Assembly: GCF_027012695.1 (NCBI RefSeq)
Contig: NZ_JALUYR010000057.1
Coordinates: 1-64,000 of the forward strand
Direction of reading: 5' to 3'
Origin: Thermococcus sp.
Lineage (GTDB): Archaea > Methanobacteriota_B > Thermococci > Thermococcales > Thermococcaceae
DNA length: 64,000 nt
Below the pieces are notes generated by a model. It did no database searches. It was not told the origin of the DNA and was given only the letters and a program-made list of their open reading frames with translations. Of the stretch, positions 55,948-64,000 are shown one piece after another (the stretch's first letter is position 1; each line of letters begins with the position of its first letter). The translations under genes were made by a program, and so were the position numbers.

Positions 55948-55957
55948 ATTTAAATAG
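55948..55957 (-). promoter_or_regulatory. Promoter TATA box of the ATP synthase operon
   Basis: Minus-strand AAAAACTATTTAAATCC includes a TATA box (TATTTAAA) about 65-75 bases before the atpH ATG. The predicted start lies near 55923, giving a 5' leader of about 40 bases. No other comparable element is present in the 119-base gap to the trkA stop. Confidence 0.6.
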
Positions 55958-56003
55958 TTTTTGGCCACCGAAGGGGATAAAAAAGGGATGAACCGTCCGG
56001 CCG

Positions 56004-56702
56004 TTAACCCGAGTCTTCCTCCTCCGACTTCCGTTTTTCAAGAAGGGCTTTGAGGCCCTCCAGGGCGCTGTTCTTGGCAAAGACTATCACCTGGCCCCTC
56101 TCGGGGAGTTTCGTATCACCCGAGGGTATGATGAGGTTGCCCTTCTCGTCGTAGACGGCTATTATGAGCGCGTCTTTGGGCAGATCGAGTTCCTTCACCA
56201 GCTTCCCAGCTATCTCACTGTTCTCGTCTATATCGAACTTGACTATCTCGGCACCTTCCTTCGGGAACAGCACCCTGTTGAAGCCCGGCGTCGTTATGTT
56301 CCTGCTTATGTATTCCGCCGCTATCTCCTCGGGGGAGATAACGAAGTCGAAGTACCGCTTGAGGTCGGTTACCTCCTCGAATATCTTTCTGTTCTTGGGG
56401 TTGCCTATCCTGAGGGATGTCCTTATCTTCGGGTTCAGGTGCTTCGCCAGGATGCACGCGAGCAAATTCGCGTCGTCCTTACCGGTTAGGGCCGCGAAAG
56501 CATCGGCCTGCTTTATGTTGGCCTCCTCGAGGGTCTTCGGATCGGTGGCATCGCCCTCGATGACGAGCCCGTTTATCTGCATCGAGAGTTCCTTTGCCCG
56601 CTCCTTGTTGAGCTCGATTATGGTAACGTCGTGGCCGTCCTCCTCGAGCATCTTGGCCACGAGGAAGCCGACCCTTCCGGCGCCCATTATCACGACGAAC
56701 AT
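56004..56702 (-). CDS. trkA: TrkA-family regulatory protein (RCK domains)
   Basis: A 232-residue cytoplasmic gating subunit for a K+ channel or transporter. The N-terminal RCK_N/Rossmann domain opens FVVIMGAGRVGFLVAKMLEEDG with GxGxxG and binds nucleotide. IELNKERA gives the acidic end of strand 2, and VIEGDATDPKTLEEANI is typical of TrkA. A TrkA_C domain (about 142-215) follows. No membrane partner gene (trkH/trkG) is adjacent. Its start overlaps the secD stop (TGATG), so it belongs to the secF-secD-trkA transcript. Confidence 0.9.
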   Translation of the reverse strand: MFVVIMGAGRVGFLVAKMLEEDGHDVTIIELNKERAKELSMQINGLVIEGDATDPKTLEEANIKQADAFAALTGKDDANLLACILAKHLNPKIRTSLRIGNPKNRKIFEEVTDLKRYFDFVISPEEIAAEYISRNITTPGFNRVLFPKEGAEIVKFDIDENSEIAGKLVKELDLPKDALIIAVYDEKGNLIIPSGDTKLPERGQVIVFAKNSALEGLKALLEKRKSEEEDSG

Positions 56703-58225
56703 CAGTCCTCACCGAGGAGGTATTTGGCTATCTCGGCGTAAGCAGGTCTGGTGACGAGTATTCCTATGAGCACACCGAGTATCGTCGTGAAGGCGAATCC
56801 TTTGAGCGTTCCGACGAAGTAAACCAGCAGGAAGCTCATGGCCGCTATGGTTGTTGCCGCCGAGGCGAATATGACGAAGAACGCCCTTCCCATTCTCTTG
56901 AGAACGCTGGCACGTCTAGTGATCCTCGTGCTTCTCTCCCCGCTGAGCAGCTCGTCGGTTATGACCACCTGCTGATCAACGCCCGTACCTATGGCCGCGA
57001 TGATACCTGCTATACTCGGAAGGTCGAGATTCCACCGGATCAGGGCCGCGAAGCCGAGGATGATTATGACCTCAAAGAGGCTTGTTGAAGCCACGGGGAT
57101 GGCTATCTTCCAGTTCCTGTAGTGCAGGTATATGATGAGCAGCACCGTTATCAGAGCCCCGATGCCGGCGTACAGGGCCTGGGTCTTGAAGTTCTTCCCC
57201 AGTCTGGGCGAGATGAACTCCATTCCCACGACGGTGAGCTTCACCGGGAGGGAACCGCTCTTGAGAACGGTGTAGATCTTCCTGGCCTCCTGTTCTGCCG
57301 TCAGCCTGTCCGGTGCTCTTCCAGTGATCTGGACGTCCTGCTGGGGTTCACCAACGGTGAGACCCTCTCCGACGGCGTAGGGGCCGTAGAGACCCAGGGT
57401 CCGGGTTATTATCTGGCGATCGGTTTCGCCCGGCTTCCTCAGGACGTAGCGAACGGTAACGTTGAGATCCTCAAGTCCCGCCTGGAGCTCCTGGGGAACG
57501 TCAACGAGAACGACCTTCTCCTTACCCTCCGCGAGCCGCTTTATCTCCTCAGCGCTCTGGTTGGCGTAGGCCACAACGCTTATGTTAAGGGCCCTGTTAA
57601 TCCTTTCCAGCAGGGTCGGAGCCTCCGGTGCCTCGGCGTTGAACTCGGTGCTGTTCATGAGCCTGTAAACACTGTCCGGAACTACCATCAGGGAGTTAGC
57701 GGGCGGATCCAGGAACATATCAACGGGCCAGCCCTTCTTCCCGTAGGCGAGCCTGGCGAACCTCTCGGCAGCCTTCTTGGAGATCCTGAAGGGAACCACC
57801 CAGGTGTTGTCGGGCTTTATCTGGTAGATGCCCACATACTCAATGTCCTGCCCGGTGCCGAATATCACGCCGGCAAACTCCATGTAGAAGACACCCTGGC
57901 TCTCAATTACCGCCTTTATCTGGTTGGCCTGTTCCTCCGTGCTCACGTTCGCAACCTTGACGAGGACTATTCTATCCCCCTGGGCCTCGATCGTTATTTC
58001 CCTGACTCCGAGGGTGTTGAGCCTCCTCTGAAGGGAATCCACGACGAGCTCCATCGTCTTGCTGTCAACGGGATGCTCGGTCTGGGCAACGAGCGCGACA
58101 CCACCGGAGATGTCTATTCCAAAGGTGAGGGGCCTGACGGCCAGGGTAACTATCGAACCGACGAGGAATATGATGAGCAGCAGAACCCTCCAGCTCAAGA
58201 GAAGTCTCTTCGTCTTCCTCCTCAT
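56702..58225 (-). CDS. secD: Protein translocase subunit SecD
   Basis: A 507-residue membrane protein that, with SecF, uses the ion gradient to aid late steps of Sec export. TM1 (about 10-28) is followed by the large external P1 domain, opened by LTFGIDISGGVALVAQ. Five C-terminal helices contain the conserved ALYAGIGALITVLL and SIAGIIAAIGTGVDQQVVI regions; the latter holds the D-x4 motif of family helix 4. Four-base overlap with secF (ATGA). Confidence 0.94.
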   Translation of the reverse strand: MRRKTKRLLLSWRVLLLIIFLVGSIVTLAVRPLTFGIDISGGVALVAQTEHPVDSKTMELVVDSLQRRLNTLGVREITIEAQGDRIVLVKVANVSTEEQANQIKAVIESQGVFYMEFAGVIFGTGQDIEYVGIYQIKPDNTWVVPFRISKKAAERFARLAYGKKGWPVDMFLDPPANSLMVVPDSVYRLMNSTEFNAEAPEAPTLLERINRALNISVVAYANQSAEEIKRLAEGKEKVVLVDVPQELQAGLEDLNVTVRYVLRKPGETDRQIITRTLGLYGPYAVGEGLTVGEPQQDVQITGRAPDRLTAEQEARKIYTVLKSGSLPVKLTVVGMEFISPRLGKNFKTQALYAGIGALITVLLIIYLHYRNWKIAIPVASTSLFEVIIILGFAALIRWNLDLPSIAGIIAAIGTGVDQQVVITDELLSGERSTRITRRASVLKRMGRAFFVIFASAATTIAAMSFLLVYFVGTLKGFAFTTILGVLIGILVTRPAYAEIAKYLLGED

Positions 58226-59133
58226 GAACTACCACCCCTTGAAGGCCTTGAGAGGTACCACTTCAGCACGCCGGCGTTGAGAATCCAGGTGTTCATGAAG
58301 TCCGCGAGGAGACCGAAGATGAGGACTATCGCTATGTTGTCTATCGTTTGACTGGTGGAGATTAGCCACAGGACGAGGAGCGCGCCAAGGGTGGTGGTGC
58401 TCATTGTGAATCCCGTTGAAACCGCCGAGAGATATGCCTCTTCGATCGTGTCCTCCTTCCTCCGGAGGAGCTTGGTCGTGAGGAGTATGTTGCTGTCAAC
58501 GGTGTAACCGATGAGCATCAGCAGTGCCGCTATCGTGGCGGTGGTGAGCTCTATGCCAAAGATTCCCATCAGGGCTATCGCTATCGTCATGTCTGAGAGG
58601 GCCGAGAAGATTATTGTCATCGAGGGGACTGGATCCCTGAAGAACAGGAACACCACCACGGCCATCGCTATGAACGCTAGGACTATGGCCTTTATTCCCT
58701 GCCTCTGGGCCATCTCACCGAAGGTCGGCTGAACCTCGCTGTGTGTGTACTGGGCGTTGGGGTACTTCTCCTTCATCACCTTGATTATATCCGTCGGATC
58801 GGTTCCAACGGGAGCGTATACCCTGACTCCTCTGGTGTCGACGCCGGTGAAACTCTCAACTCTCACCTCAACACCGAGTCGCTGGCTGAGTTCCCTGGCC
58901 AGCTGGTCAGGATTGGCGTCAACACCGTAGGCGGTAACCACGACACCGCCCCTGAGGTCTATCCCCAGGGGTGGGAAGTTGACCGCCACCAGAATGAGGG
59001 CCAGGATGAACACGGCCAGCGGGTAGGTTATCATCTTCCTGTAATCCATCTCCGCGAGAAACCCAAGGAGTTTCCGCTTTCTCGACCCCATCCCTCCAGA
59101 TGGGGACTTTTCCCCGGTCCTGGATTTTGGCAT
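58222..59133 (-). CDS. secF: Protein translocase subunit SecF
   Basis: A 303-residue partner of SecD with six membrane helices. The sequence FPPLGIDLRGGVVVTAYG marks the start of the small external domain, and LLMLIGYTVDSNILLTTKLL is the SecF helix-4 signature. The N-terminal 20 residues are basic and low-complexity. Archaea of this group have separate secF and secD with secF first, as here. A minus-strand TATA (AATTTTAAAACC) near 59186-59197 predicts a leader of about 30 bases. Confidence 0.94.
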   Translation of the reverse strand: MPKSRTGEKSPSGGMGSRKRKLLGFLAEMDYRKMITYPLAVFILALILVAVNFPPLGIDLRGGVVVTAYGVDANPDQLARELSQRLGVEVRVESFTGVDTRGVRVYAPVGTDPTDIIKVMKEKYPNAQYTHSEVQPTFGEMAQRQGIKAIVLAFIAMAVVVFLFFRDPVPSMTIIFSALSDMTIAIALMGIFGIELTTATIAALLMLIGYTVDSNILLTTKLLRRKEDTIEEAYLSAVSTGFTMSTTTLGALLVLWLISTSQTIDNIAIVLIFGLLADFMNTWILNAGVLKWYLSRPSRGGSS

Positions 59134-59422
59134 AACTTCACCCCACGCTAGTTTTTACAAATCGTGGTTAGTTGAGGGTATGGGTTTTAAAATTAGTGGT
59201 TCATCCCTTAAAGCCGGCCCGGAGAAAACCGGCCAGAAACGGGATTGAGGTCATTTGGCGAGCACCTCGCGGGAAATTCAAAGAACAACCAATAAGTTTC
59301 TGTTCAATCAATTCCAGCCCAGTTTGGAGAAGCTAAAAGTCAAATCGGCCGGTTTACGTCTCTCCGCTTCGGGGCTTAACTTTAAAAAGGGTTTGAAATA
59401 GGGAGAGGAGGAGGTGAGGGCC
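59134..59422. other. Non-coding interval between secF and SAMDC gene
   Basis: A 289-base gap with the secF promoter on the minus strand (near 59186-59197) and a plus-strand TATA (AACTTTAAAAAGG, about 59379-59390) about 35 bases before the SAMDC start. Between them a short inverted repeat GCCGG/CCGGC (59213-59217, 59229-59233) could form a small hairpin. I find no open frame or clear C/D or H/ACA box signature in the remaining 150 bases. Confidence 0.5.
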
Positions 59423-59848
59423 ATGAGCGAGATCGAGACCATCGGGTTCCACTACGTTGTTGAGGCATCGGGTTGCGATCCCCAGATCCTCGGTGACGCT
59501 GACAGGGTGAGGAATATACTCCTAGACGCCGCGAAGGTTGGCAACATGGAGATAAAGGCCAGCTACTTCTTCAGGTTCTCTCCTAAGGGTGTCAGCGGGG
59601 TCGTTATCGTCGCCGAGAGTCACATATCGGTTCACACCTGGCCTGAAAAGGGTTACGCGGCTCTGGACGTCTACACCTGCGGAACGAAGGCCGACCCTGA
59701 GAAGGCCGTTGACTACATCCTCGAGCAGTTCAGGGCAAAGTACGCCCACGTCAGCGAGATAAAGCGCGGAATTGAGGAGGACGACGAGACATTTACCCAC
59801 ATGATAATGACATGGGAAGAGAGCCTGAGAAAGAATGGAAACGGATAG
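59423..59848 (+). CDS. speH: S-adenosylmethionine decarboxylase proenzyme
   Basis: A 141-residue pyruvoyl enzyme precursor that decarboxylates AdoMet to supply aminopropyl groups for polyamines. Self-cleavage is expected between Glu65 and Ser66 in VAESHISVHTWPE; Ser66 becomes the pyruvoyl group. His71 and Cys86 (VYTCG) are the expected acid and base residues. Length matches bacterial and archaeal class 1 enzymes. ATG 59423 has GAGGTGAGG upstream; the GTG at 59414 is part of that site. Long branched polyamines matter for growth at high temperature. Confidence 0.94.
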   Translation: MSEIETIGFHYVVEASGCDPQILGDADRVRNILLDAAKVGNMEIKASYFFRFSPKGVSGVVIVAESHISVHTWPEKGYAALDVYTCGTKADPEKAVDYILEQFRAKYAHVSEIKRGIEEDDETFTHMIMTWEESLRKNGNG

Positions 59849-59851
59849 AGC

Positions 59852-60397
59852 TCAGATGAGCTCCTCTATCTTCTTTATCCGCTCGAGGGCATCCCTCAGT
59901 ATTGCTCTGACGTTCTCGAGTTTCGCCTTCAGCTGGTGGTTCTCCTCCTCAAGCTCCCTAATCTTCTCCTCGAGCTCCTTCACCCTGGCCTCGAGCTCTT
60001 CCTTCTCCCTCTTGAGCTTCTCGTACTCCTCAAGGGCTATCAGCTGACCTCCCCTGGCGAGAACCTCCACGTTCTTGACAAGCTCATCGAGTTTGCCCTC
60101 CTTTATCAGTTCGTAGGTCTCCCTAACGAGCTGTCCAGCTTTAGTCTCGCCCTTGAGGTGCTTCCTGATGGTCGCCTCTGTTCTGCCGAGCTCCTCGGCT
60201 ATTTCCCTGATGCTCATTCCGGCCTTCTCCCTGGCCAGCGCTCCAGCCGCTACCGCCAGGCTGTCAACCCAAGTCAGCCTCTCCCTCGGGTCTCTGATCA
60301 GCTCTATGACCTCGGGTCTGAACAGGGTCGCGAAGAGGAGTATGCTCTCAAGCCGGTGTATCTCCTCCCTTCCAACCGGGTTCAGCGGAACCTCCAT
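59852..60397 (-). CDS. HTH regulator with C-terminal coiled coil
   Basis: A 181-residue protein. An HTH of sigma-70 region 4 or Xre-like type (MSIREIAEELGRTEATIRKHLKGETKAG, about 67-95) is followed by a linker (KLDELVKNVEVLARGG). A long leucine-zipper coiled coil (about 128-178, KLKREKEELEARVKELEEKI onward) completes it. It looks like a dimeric transcription factor conserved in Thermococcales. ATG 60397 is used because GGAGGTGG precedes it. It ends 4 bases from the convergent SAMDC gene and lies 13 bases after the KaiC-like gene on the same strand, so the two are one operon. Confidence 0.82.
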   Translation of the reverse strand: MEVPLNPVGREEIHRLESILLFATLFRPEVIELIRDPRERLTWVDSLAVAAGALAREKAGMSIREIAEELGRTEATIRKHLKGETKAGQLVRETYELIKEGKLDELVKNVEVLARGGQLIALEEYEKLKREKEELEARVKELEEKIRELEEENHQLKAKLENVRAILRDALERIKKIEELI

Positions 60398-60410
60398 CGT
60401 ACCACCTCCT

Positions 60411-61157
60411 TCACTCAACATCGACTATCCTCCCCCTCCGGAGGACCTTGTCGGGATAAACCACTATTCCCCTGTCGGTTATCTCAAAGGGGTGCCTCCT
60501 CATGGAGTGGCTGGTTCCGCGCATCTTCCAGACTATGAGGCTTCTCTTAAGCTCACCGTCGATCTCGTCGAGGTCGAGACGGATTATTCCATCAACGCCG
60601 TGTTCAACGCCCGGTCCGCCAAAACCCCTCTCTCCGACGCTTATCTGACTGACGAAGATGCTCGTGACACCCAGTCCGGCCAGAATTCTCTTGAGCTGCA
60701 GCACTATGCTCCTCGCCATGACGGGCTTGTTGATATAGAGTGTCGTAACGGAGTCTATGACAACGCGCTTTGCGTTCAGATCCTTTATGGCCGTCCTGAG
60801 GACGTCTATGAACTCCCTAATGTCCGTTATGTCCCTGACGATGTACTTCTCGTACTCTTTGCTCTTGCCGATTCCCCCCGTGAAGGCGTCAACCATCGCA
60901 AACAGACCCTCTTCCTCGTATTTCCTCACGTCCCAGCCAAACTGGGCCATGTTCTGCCTGATCTGAACCGGGTGCTCCTCGAGGGCCACGTATATTCCCG
61001 GCTCGCCCATCCCGAGACCGTTCCATAGGAACTGCTGGGAGAATATGGTCTTCCCGGTTCCCGGCCCGCCGCTGAGGAGAACCACGTTCCGCTCAGGAAT
61101 TCCTCCGTGGAGTACCTCGTCCATTCCTGGGATCCCTGTCTTAACCCTGGGCACCAT
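60411..61157 (-). CDS. KaiC-like RecA-superfamily ATPase
   Basis: A 248-residue single KaiC domain. It opens with [24 protein letters not shown]; Walker A is [10 protein letters not shown], followed by [14 protein letters not shown] (catalytic Glu pair position), Walker [13 protein letters not shown], and [17 protein letters not shown] at the end. Close in type to Pyrococcus PH0284. Shares the RK/RG-TxHSM motif with the paralogue at 22.6 kb. Co-transcribed with the HTH coiled-coil protein downstream, which suggests ATPase-controlled regulation. Role unknown. Confidence 0.85.
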   Translation of the reverse strand: MVPRVKTGIPGMDEVLHGGIPERNVVLLSGGPGTGKTIFSQQFLWNGLGMGEPGIYVALEEHPVQIRQNMAQFGWDVRKYEEEGLFAMVDAFTGGIGKSKEYEKYIVRDITDIREFIDVLRTAIKDLNAKRVVIDSVTTLYINKPVMARSIVLQLKRILAGLGVTSIFVSQISVGERGFGGPGVEHGVDGIIRLDLDEIDGELKRSLIVWKMRGTSHSMRRHPFEITDRGIVVYPDKVLRRGRIVDVE

Positions 61158-61239
61158 GGAATCACCCCCTTTAGTAACCTGTGGTTATCATTAAGCTCTA
61201 CGCAAAAGGACTTAAAAAGATTACGTCAGGTAAGAAAAG

Positions 61240-61743
61240 CTACCGCTCCCTCCTCAGGAACTCGCCAATGTCGGTGACGTTCAGGATGAATTTTTTCTTA
61301 CTGTTCGGATTTATCCTGCCCACGCCGAGGATTATGCCGTTCTCGTCAAGAACAACGAGCCTCTTCGTTCCCTGCCAGTTGTATCTCCTAACCCCGCTCC
61401 TCGGCACATCTTTCCCTGTCGTGAAGAGGAAGCCGGCCTTCGGGGTCAACACGACATAGTTTCTCCTGACGTCAACGAAGTGAAAGAACTCGACGTTGGG
61501 GTAGAACCTCTCCACGAGGTTGTCCACCTTTATCGTGCCGACGAAGGTGCCATAGGAGTAGGGCTTCGTGCGAAGATTTTCTATCCCGGCCCAGACCCTC
61601 TCGTTGACGGCGTAGACGTCTCTAAAGCGTCCCTCTACTACGGCGAAGGTGTGATGCTTAAGATCACCGTACTTCTCGGCCTCGCGGAGTATCAGATCGT
61701 ACTCCCATGATGAGGCGCGCCTGTACCTGAGGGACTCAGCCAT
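61240..61743 (-). CDS. NIP7-like ribosome biogenesis protein (PUA domain)
   Basis: A 167-residue archaeal homologue of NIP7, which acts in large-subunit pre-rRNA processing. The N-terminal alpha-beta domain ([31 protein letters not shown]) is followed by a PUA domain (about 90-165, with [17 protein letters not shown]). I start at ATG 61743, where GGTGAG is eight bases upstream; the coding end of the YkgJ gene overlaps it by eight bases. Confidence 0.87.
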   Translation of the reverse strand: MAESLRYRRASSWEYDLILREAEKYGDLKHHTFAVVEGRFRDVYAVNERVWAGIENLRTKPYSYGTFVGTIKVDNLVERFYPNVEFFHFVDVRRNYVVLTPKAGFLFTTGKDVPRSGVRRYNWQGTKRLVVLDENGIILGVGRINPNSKKKFILNVTDIGEFLRRER

Positions 61744-62263
61744 CGTTCTCACCGCCCGGTTCCTCGAGCAGACTCACAAAACCATCGAGGTCGGTCTGCT
61801 CAAATTCCCTCTCAAATTCGAGACCTAGTTCGGCTATTTCTTCGGGAGTTATAACCGTTTCCGGCTCCTCGGCGTTTATTCCGGGACAGCTCTCGTCGTA
61901 GTAGAGCCACAGCCTTTGGCCTTTATACTCTAAGGGTCTCTCTCCCTCAACGCCAAGCGGTTTTCTCGAGACCATGAATGGATAGATCCTGCATATCAGG
62001 GGTCTCACGGGATGGATCCTGCACCTTCCCGTCTCCGGATCGTGGAAGACGCAGCCCAAGTCCCACTCCCGTATAGCTAGAACGAAGCGTATCCGGTTGC
62101 CCTCGATCGAGAGGGTAACGAAGTCCTCAGGATCGTGACCGGCCCGGGCTATTCGCTCCACGTCCTTCAGCGTCAGGTAGACGTGCCTCCCCTTGCAGCA
62201 GTCGAGGCAGTGGAGGCATTTGAAGGAGACGGGTTCGGTAAATGGTTTTGCCTTGAAGCGCAT
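61736..62263 (-). CDS. YkgJ-family cysteine-cluster protein
   Basis: A 175-residue metal-cluster protein. The N-terminal [16 protein letters not shown] holds CxxCxxCC, and the second cluster [22 protein letters not shown] completes the family pattern (Fe-S or Zn). Family members are found near many enzymes, and some act as Fe-S or maturation proteins; function here is open. ATG 62263 lies about 25 bases after TTTTTAAC (62284-62291), so a leaderless mRNA is likely. Co-transcribed with NIP7. Confidence 0.8.
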   Translation of the reverse strand: MRFKAKPFTEPVSFKCLHCLDCCKGRHVYLTLKDVERIARAGHDPEDFVTLSIEGNRIRFVLAIREWDLGCVFHDPETGRCRIHPVRPLICRIYPFMVSRKPLGVEGERPLEYKGQRLWLYYDESCPGINAEEPETVITPEEIAELGLEFEREFEQTDLDGFVSLLEEPGGENDG

Positions 62264-62377
62264 GTGAGCCACTCAACGGCCCGGTTAAAAATCCATCGGC
62301 ATGATCATCTCTGGACAGCGAAATGTTTTTATGTTCAGGGCTGACACATATCTGGATAACGATAAGGGGGTATGCGC

Positions 62378-62995
62378 ATGGAGAACGGGGAGGAACCATT
62401 AACCGCCGAGGAGTACGGACGGTACAGGGAAGAGATGGCGAGGAGAAAACTGGAGGGGATCATGGCGCACTGGCAGTGGTACCTCCTGCTTGGAGTCGTG
62501 CTTCTGATCCTGGGAATGGTCGGTCTCGGCATACTGCCCTTCGTGACGCTGGCCAGTATCTCGGTCTTCGGGGTCTTCCTCATGATAGGCGGTTTCGTGA
62601 CGATTGGGATCTCCATATTCGCCGGCAACCAGAGCGGAGTTCAGCGTATGATGGGCATCCTTCTGGCAATCCTGTACATCATAGCCGGTTTCACGATGCT
62701 CGAGGAACCGCTCCTGTCGGCGCGGGTACTGACTTTCATCCTCGGCGGGGCCTACTTCGTCTTCGGAATAGTCAAGGTCCTGGCGGGTTCAAGGGTTCAG
62801 AACGGCGGACTGGTAGTTTTCTCCGGTGCCGTGGACTTTCTCATTGGCGTCATGATACTGGCCAACTGGCCCGAATGGAGTCCCTGGATTATCGGCATCT
62901 TCGTATCCATCGAGCTGATAGTTGCCGGACTGAGCTTCATAGCGCTCTCCCTCGGGGCCCGCTCGATGAAGAACAACCCCGAGTTAAGGGTTTGA
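62378..62995 (+). CDS. HdeD-like (DUF308) membrane protein
   Basis: A 205-residue protein with an N-terminal cytoplasmic stretch of about 30 residues and six membrane helices in three similar pairs; GVFLMIGGFVTIGISIF and LGGAYFVFGIVKVLAG are internal-repeat members. The pattern fits the HdeD/DUF308 family, with no known transport or enzyme activity. ATG 62378 has AAGGGGG seven bases upstream; ATG 62372 is possible. The end overlaps the convergent gene by 12 bases. Confidence 0.78.
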   Translation: MENGEEPLTAEEYGRYREEMARRKLEGIMAHWQWYLLLGVVLLILGMVGLGILPFVTLASISVFGVFLMIGGFVTIGISIFAGNQSGVQRMMGILLAILYIIAGFTMLEEPLLSARVLTFILGGAYFVFGIVKVLAGSRVQNGGLVVFSGAVDFLIGVMILANWPEWSPWIIGIFVSIELIVAGLSFIALSLGARSMKNNPELRV

Positions 62996-63529
62996 TTTCT
63001 TTTCTTTTTTGGGATAGGCCACTATAAGGGCACCCCAGTCCGATTTTGGCCCGTAGGTGACCGTAAAGTTGACGAGCTCGTAATTGCGCGGCCTCTCCTG
63101 GGGCTTATAGAGGATGAGATGATAGCCACCCTCGGGGTACCAGTAGAAGGAGCTGGTTACAACGAATAGATACCGCGAGATTGAGGTTCTCCTCGTGCAC
63201 CTTTCACCGACGAAATAGTCGCTTCCGTTCCAGTAGACAACGTCCATGCACCAGCCGCCTGTCCTCAGCTCCAGCTGGACCGAGTTGCCGTAGTTCTCGC
63301 TCCCCATGAGTATCAGAACCTTCCCCAGATCAACGGCGTTCTCCCAGGTGCGGTCGCCGAGGGTTATGTTATTGAGGAGGATGATCTGTCCCTTGGGTGC
63401 GGCCACCCCAAAGGGGACCTGCCTGTGGGTGATGATCGGACTGAGAATGAGATAGAGGGTAACTCCCGAGACCAGAAGGACGATTGCTATGACCTTCAGA
63501 GCGTAGGAGGATTCGTAGGAGAGCTTCAC
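62984..63529 (-). CDS. Single-TM protein of a tandem paralogous pair
   Basis: A 181-residue protein with an N-terminal membrane helix (ALKVIAIVLLVSGVTLYLIL, about 9-28) and an external beta-rich domain. It opens PFGVAAPKGQIILLNNITLG, contains a Cys pair (GGWCMDVVYW and GERCTRR) and ends VNFTVTYGPKSDWGALIVAYPKK. The adjacent upstream gene encodes the same pattern, so this is a tandem duplication. GTG 63529 is the start, four bases after the previous stop with GGTTAGGGGA upstream. Family not recognised; N-glycosylation sequons suggest it is on the cell surface. Confidence 0.72.
   Translation of the reverse strand: MKLSYESSYALKVIAIVLLVSGVTLYLILSPIITHRQVPFGVAAPKGQIILLNNITLGDRTWENAVDLGKVLILMGSENYGNSVQLELRTGGWCMDVVYWNGSDYFVGERCTRRTSISRYLFVVTSSFYWYPEGGYHLILYKPQERPRNYELVNFTVTYGPKSDWGALIVAYPKKEKKSNP
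62996..63009 (+). terminator. T-rich terminator after HdeD-like gene
   Basis: TTTCTTTTCTTTTTT directly follows the stop codon of the plus-strand gene. Archaeal RNA polymerase stops at such T-rich tracts. It also lies inside the 3' end of the convergent minus-strand gene, encoding its Lys-rich end. Confidence 0.5.
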
Positions 63530-63533
63530 TCCC

Positions 63534-64000
63534 CTAACCCAGGGCCACCTTGAACGAACCCTCACCCCTATCACCACCGTAGGTGACCGTAAAGTTGACG
63601 GTCTCGTAGTTCTCAACCGGCCCGTTTTTGTGGAAAACTATGGCGTATCCGGACTCAAGGTACCAGTAGAGGATCTCGGTAGCCTCATGGGTCGGGACCC
63701 TCCTGAAGGCGTACTCGCTTATCTCAATTCTGCGGGAGCAGTTGTACCGGAGCCGCCAGCCCCGGGATCCTTCCCAGGCCCAGAAGTCAAGGCACCAGCC
63801 GGGGGTGATTACCTCCATCGTGAGCGTGTCCCCAGCATCGTCGTTACCCTTCAGAACTAGGAGGTTGTTGCGAGAATCCATAACGACGGCGTTGGTGTAG
63901 CTGATGTTTCCAATGGTCAGGTTTCTCGCGATGACTATCCTCCCTTTGGGGGCAGCAACGTCGAAGGGGTTGACCTCGTGGGAGATCAGGGGATAATAGA
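63534..64000 (-). CDS. Paralogue of preceding surface protein, 5' end cut
   Basis: The frame is open to the window edge, so the N-terminus lies outside. The visible part reads YYPLISHEVNPFDVAAPKGRI then NLTIGNISYTNAVVMDSRNN, matching the neighbour's LSPIITHRQVPFGVAAPKGQI and NITLGDRTWENAVDLGK. The Cys pair (TPGWCLDFWAW and RYNCSRR) is in the same positions, and NYETVNFTVTYGGDRGEGSF matches the neighbour's end. An internal ATG at 63881 is not the start, because homology continues upstream. Probably co-transcribed with the following gene. Confidence 0.75.
   Translation of the reverse strand, partial: YYPLISHEVNPFDVAAPKGRIVIARNLTIGNISYTNAVVMDSRNNLLVLKGNDDAGDTLTMEVITPGWCLDFWAWEGSRGWRLRYNCSRRIEISEYAFRRVPTHEATEILYWYLESGYAIVFHKNGPVENYETVNFTVTYGGDRGEGSFKVALG

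Noticed and set aside
57122-58351. A 409-codon plus-strand open frame
   Set aside because: Antisense to secD, which is complete and recognisable.
59213-59233. GCCGG/CCGGC hairpin as a guide RNA or riboswitch
   Set aside because: The stem is only five pairs, with no C/D, H/ACA or kink-turn signature and no adjacent promoter that would make an independent RNA convincing.

Overview
The window is a dense, mostly ordinary piece of a hyperthermophilic euryarchaeal chromosome, almost certainly a Thermococcus species. Evidence: a TrmB-type glycolytic regulator beside a maltodextrin ABC transporter and GH57 amylopullulanase, archaeal PriS/PriL primase, A-type ATP synthase, archaeal RNase P RNA and Pop5, NIP7 and SecDF. 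The CGP-CTERM surface-sorting tail is a Thermococcales hallmark. From memory, the order regulator, mal/apu cluster, phosphopentomutase-type mutase, serpin, primase follows the T. kodakarensis TK1769-TK1791 block. I see no CRISPR array, insertion sequence, prophage, tRNA or rRNA.

Layout. 1-3.6 kb: a radical SAM enzyme (cut by the window edge) divergent from RNase P protein Pop5, then glycogen synthase in an operon with the sugar regulator Tgr. 3.7-12.5 kb: malEFG, amylopullulanase and malK on the plus strand, behind a promoter carrying a near-perfect Thermococcales glycolytic motif. 12.5-26.6 kb: housekeeping genes (UPF0146, sugar-phosphate mutase, MBL hydrolase, M20 peptidase, two methyltransferases, a KaiC-like ATPase, primase, a DMT transporter), a frameshifted serpin, and an OB-like protein paired with a TctA-like membrane protein. 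26.6-26.95 kb: RNase P RNA on the minus strand. 27-31.5 kb: a large surface protein with a polybasic tail, UPF0216, a DMT transporter and NAD synthetase. 31.5-38.7 kb: a complete Opp/Dpp-type ABC importer. 39-43.6 kb: pyrC-pyrK, a second radical SAM protein and a PP-loop tRNA thiolase-like protein. 43.7-45.9 kb: a second, orphan Opp permease pair whose first gene is frameshifted. 45.9-55.9 kb: AlaX editing protein and the nine-gene ATP synthase operon H-I-K-E-C-F-A-B-D. 56-59.1 kb: secF-secD-trkA. 59.4-64 kb: S-adenosylmethionine decarboxylase, an HTH coiled-coil regulator, a second KaiC-like ATPase, NIP7, a YkgJ cysteine-cluster protein, an HdeD-like protein and tandem paralogous membrane proteins.

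How the genes work together. Tgr is expected to switch the mal/apu block and is co-transcribed with glycogen synthase, so maltodextrin uptake, extracellular pullulan or starch cleavage and glycogen synthesis form one regulated unit. The ATP synthase ring subunit shows the residues of a Na+ site. I did not find an obviously new defence or mobile system. The points worth a second look are three single-base frameshifts in otherwise intact genes, lineage-specific extracytoplasmic inserts in transport permeases, promoter palindromes without a known regulator, divergent gene pairs apparently sharing one symmetric TATA element, and two uncharacterised membrane-protein pairs.
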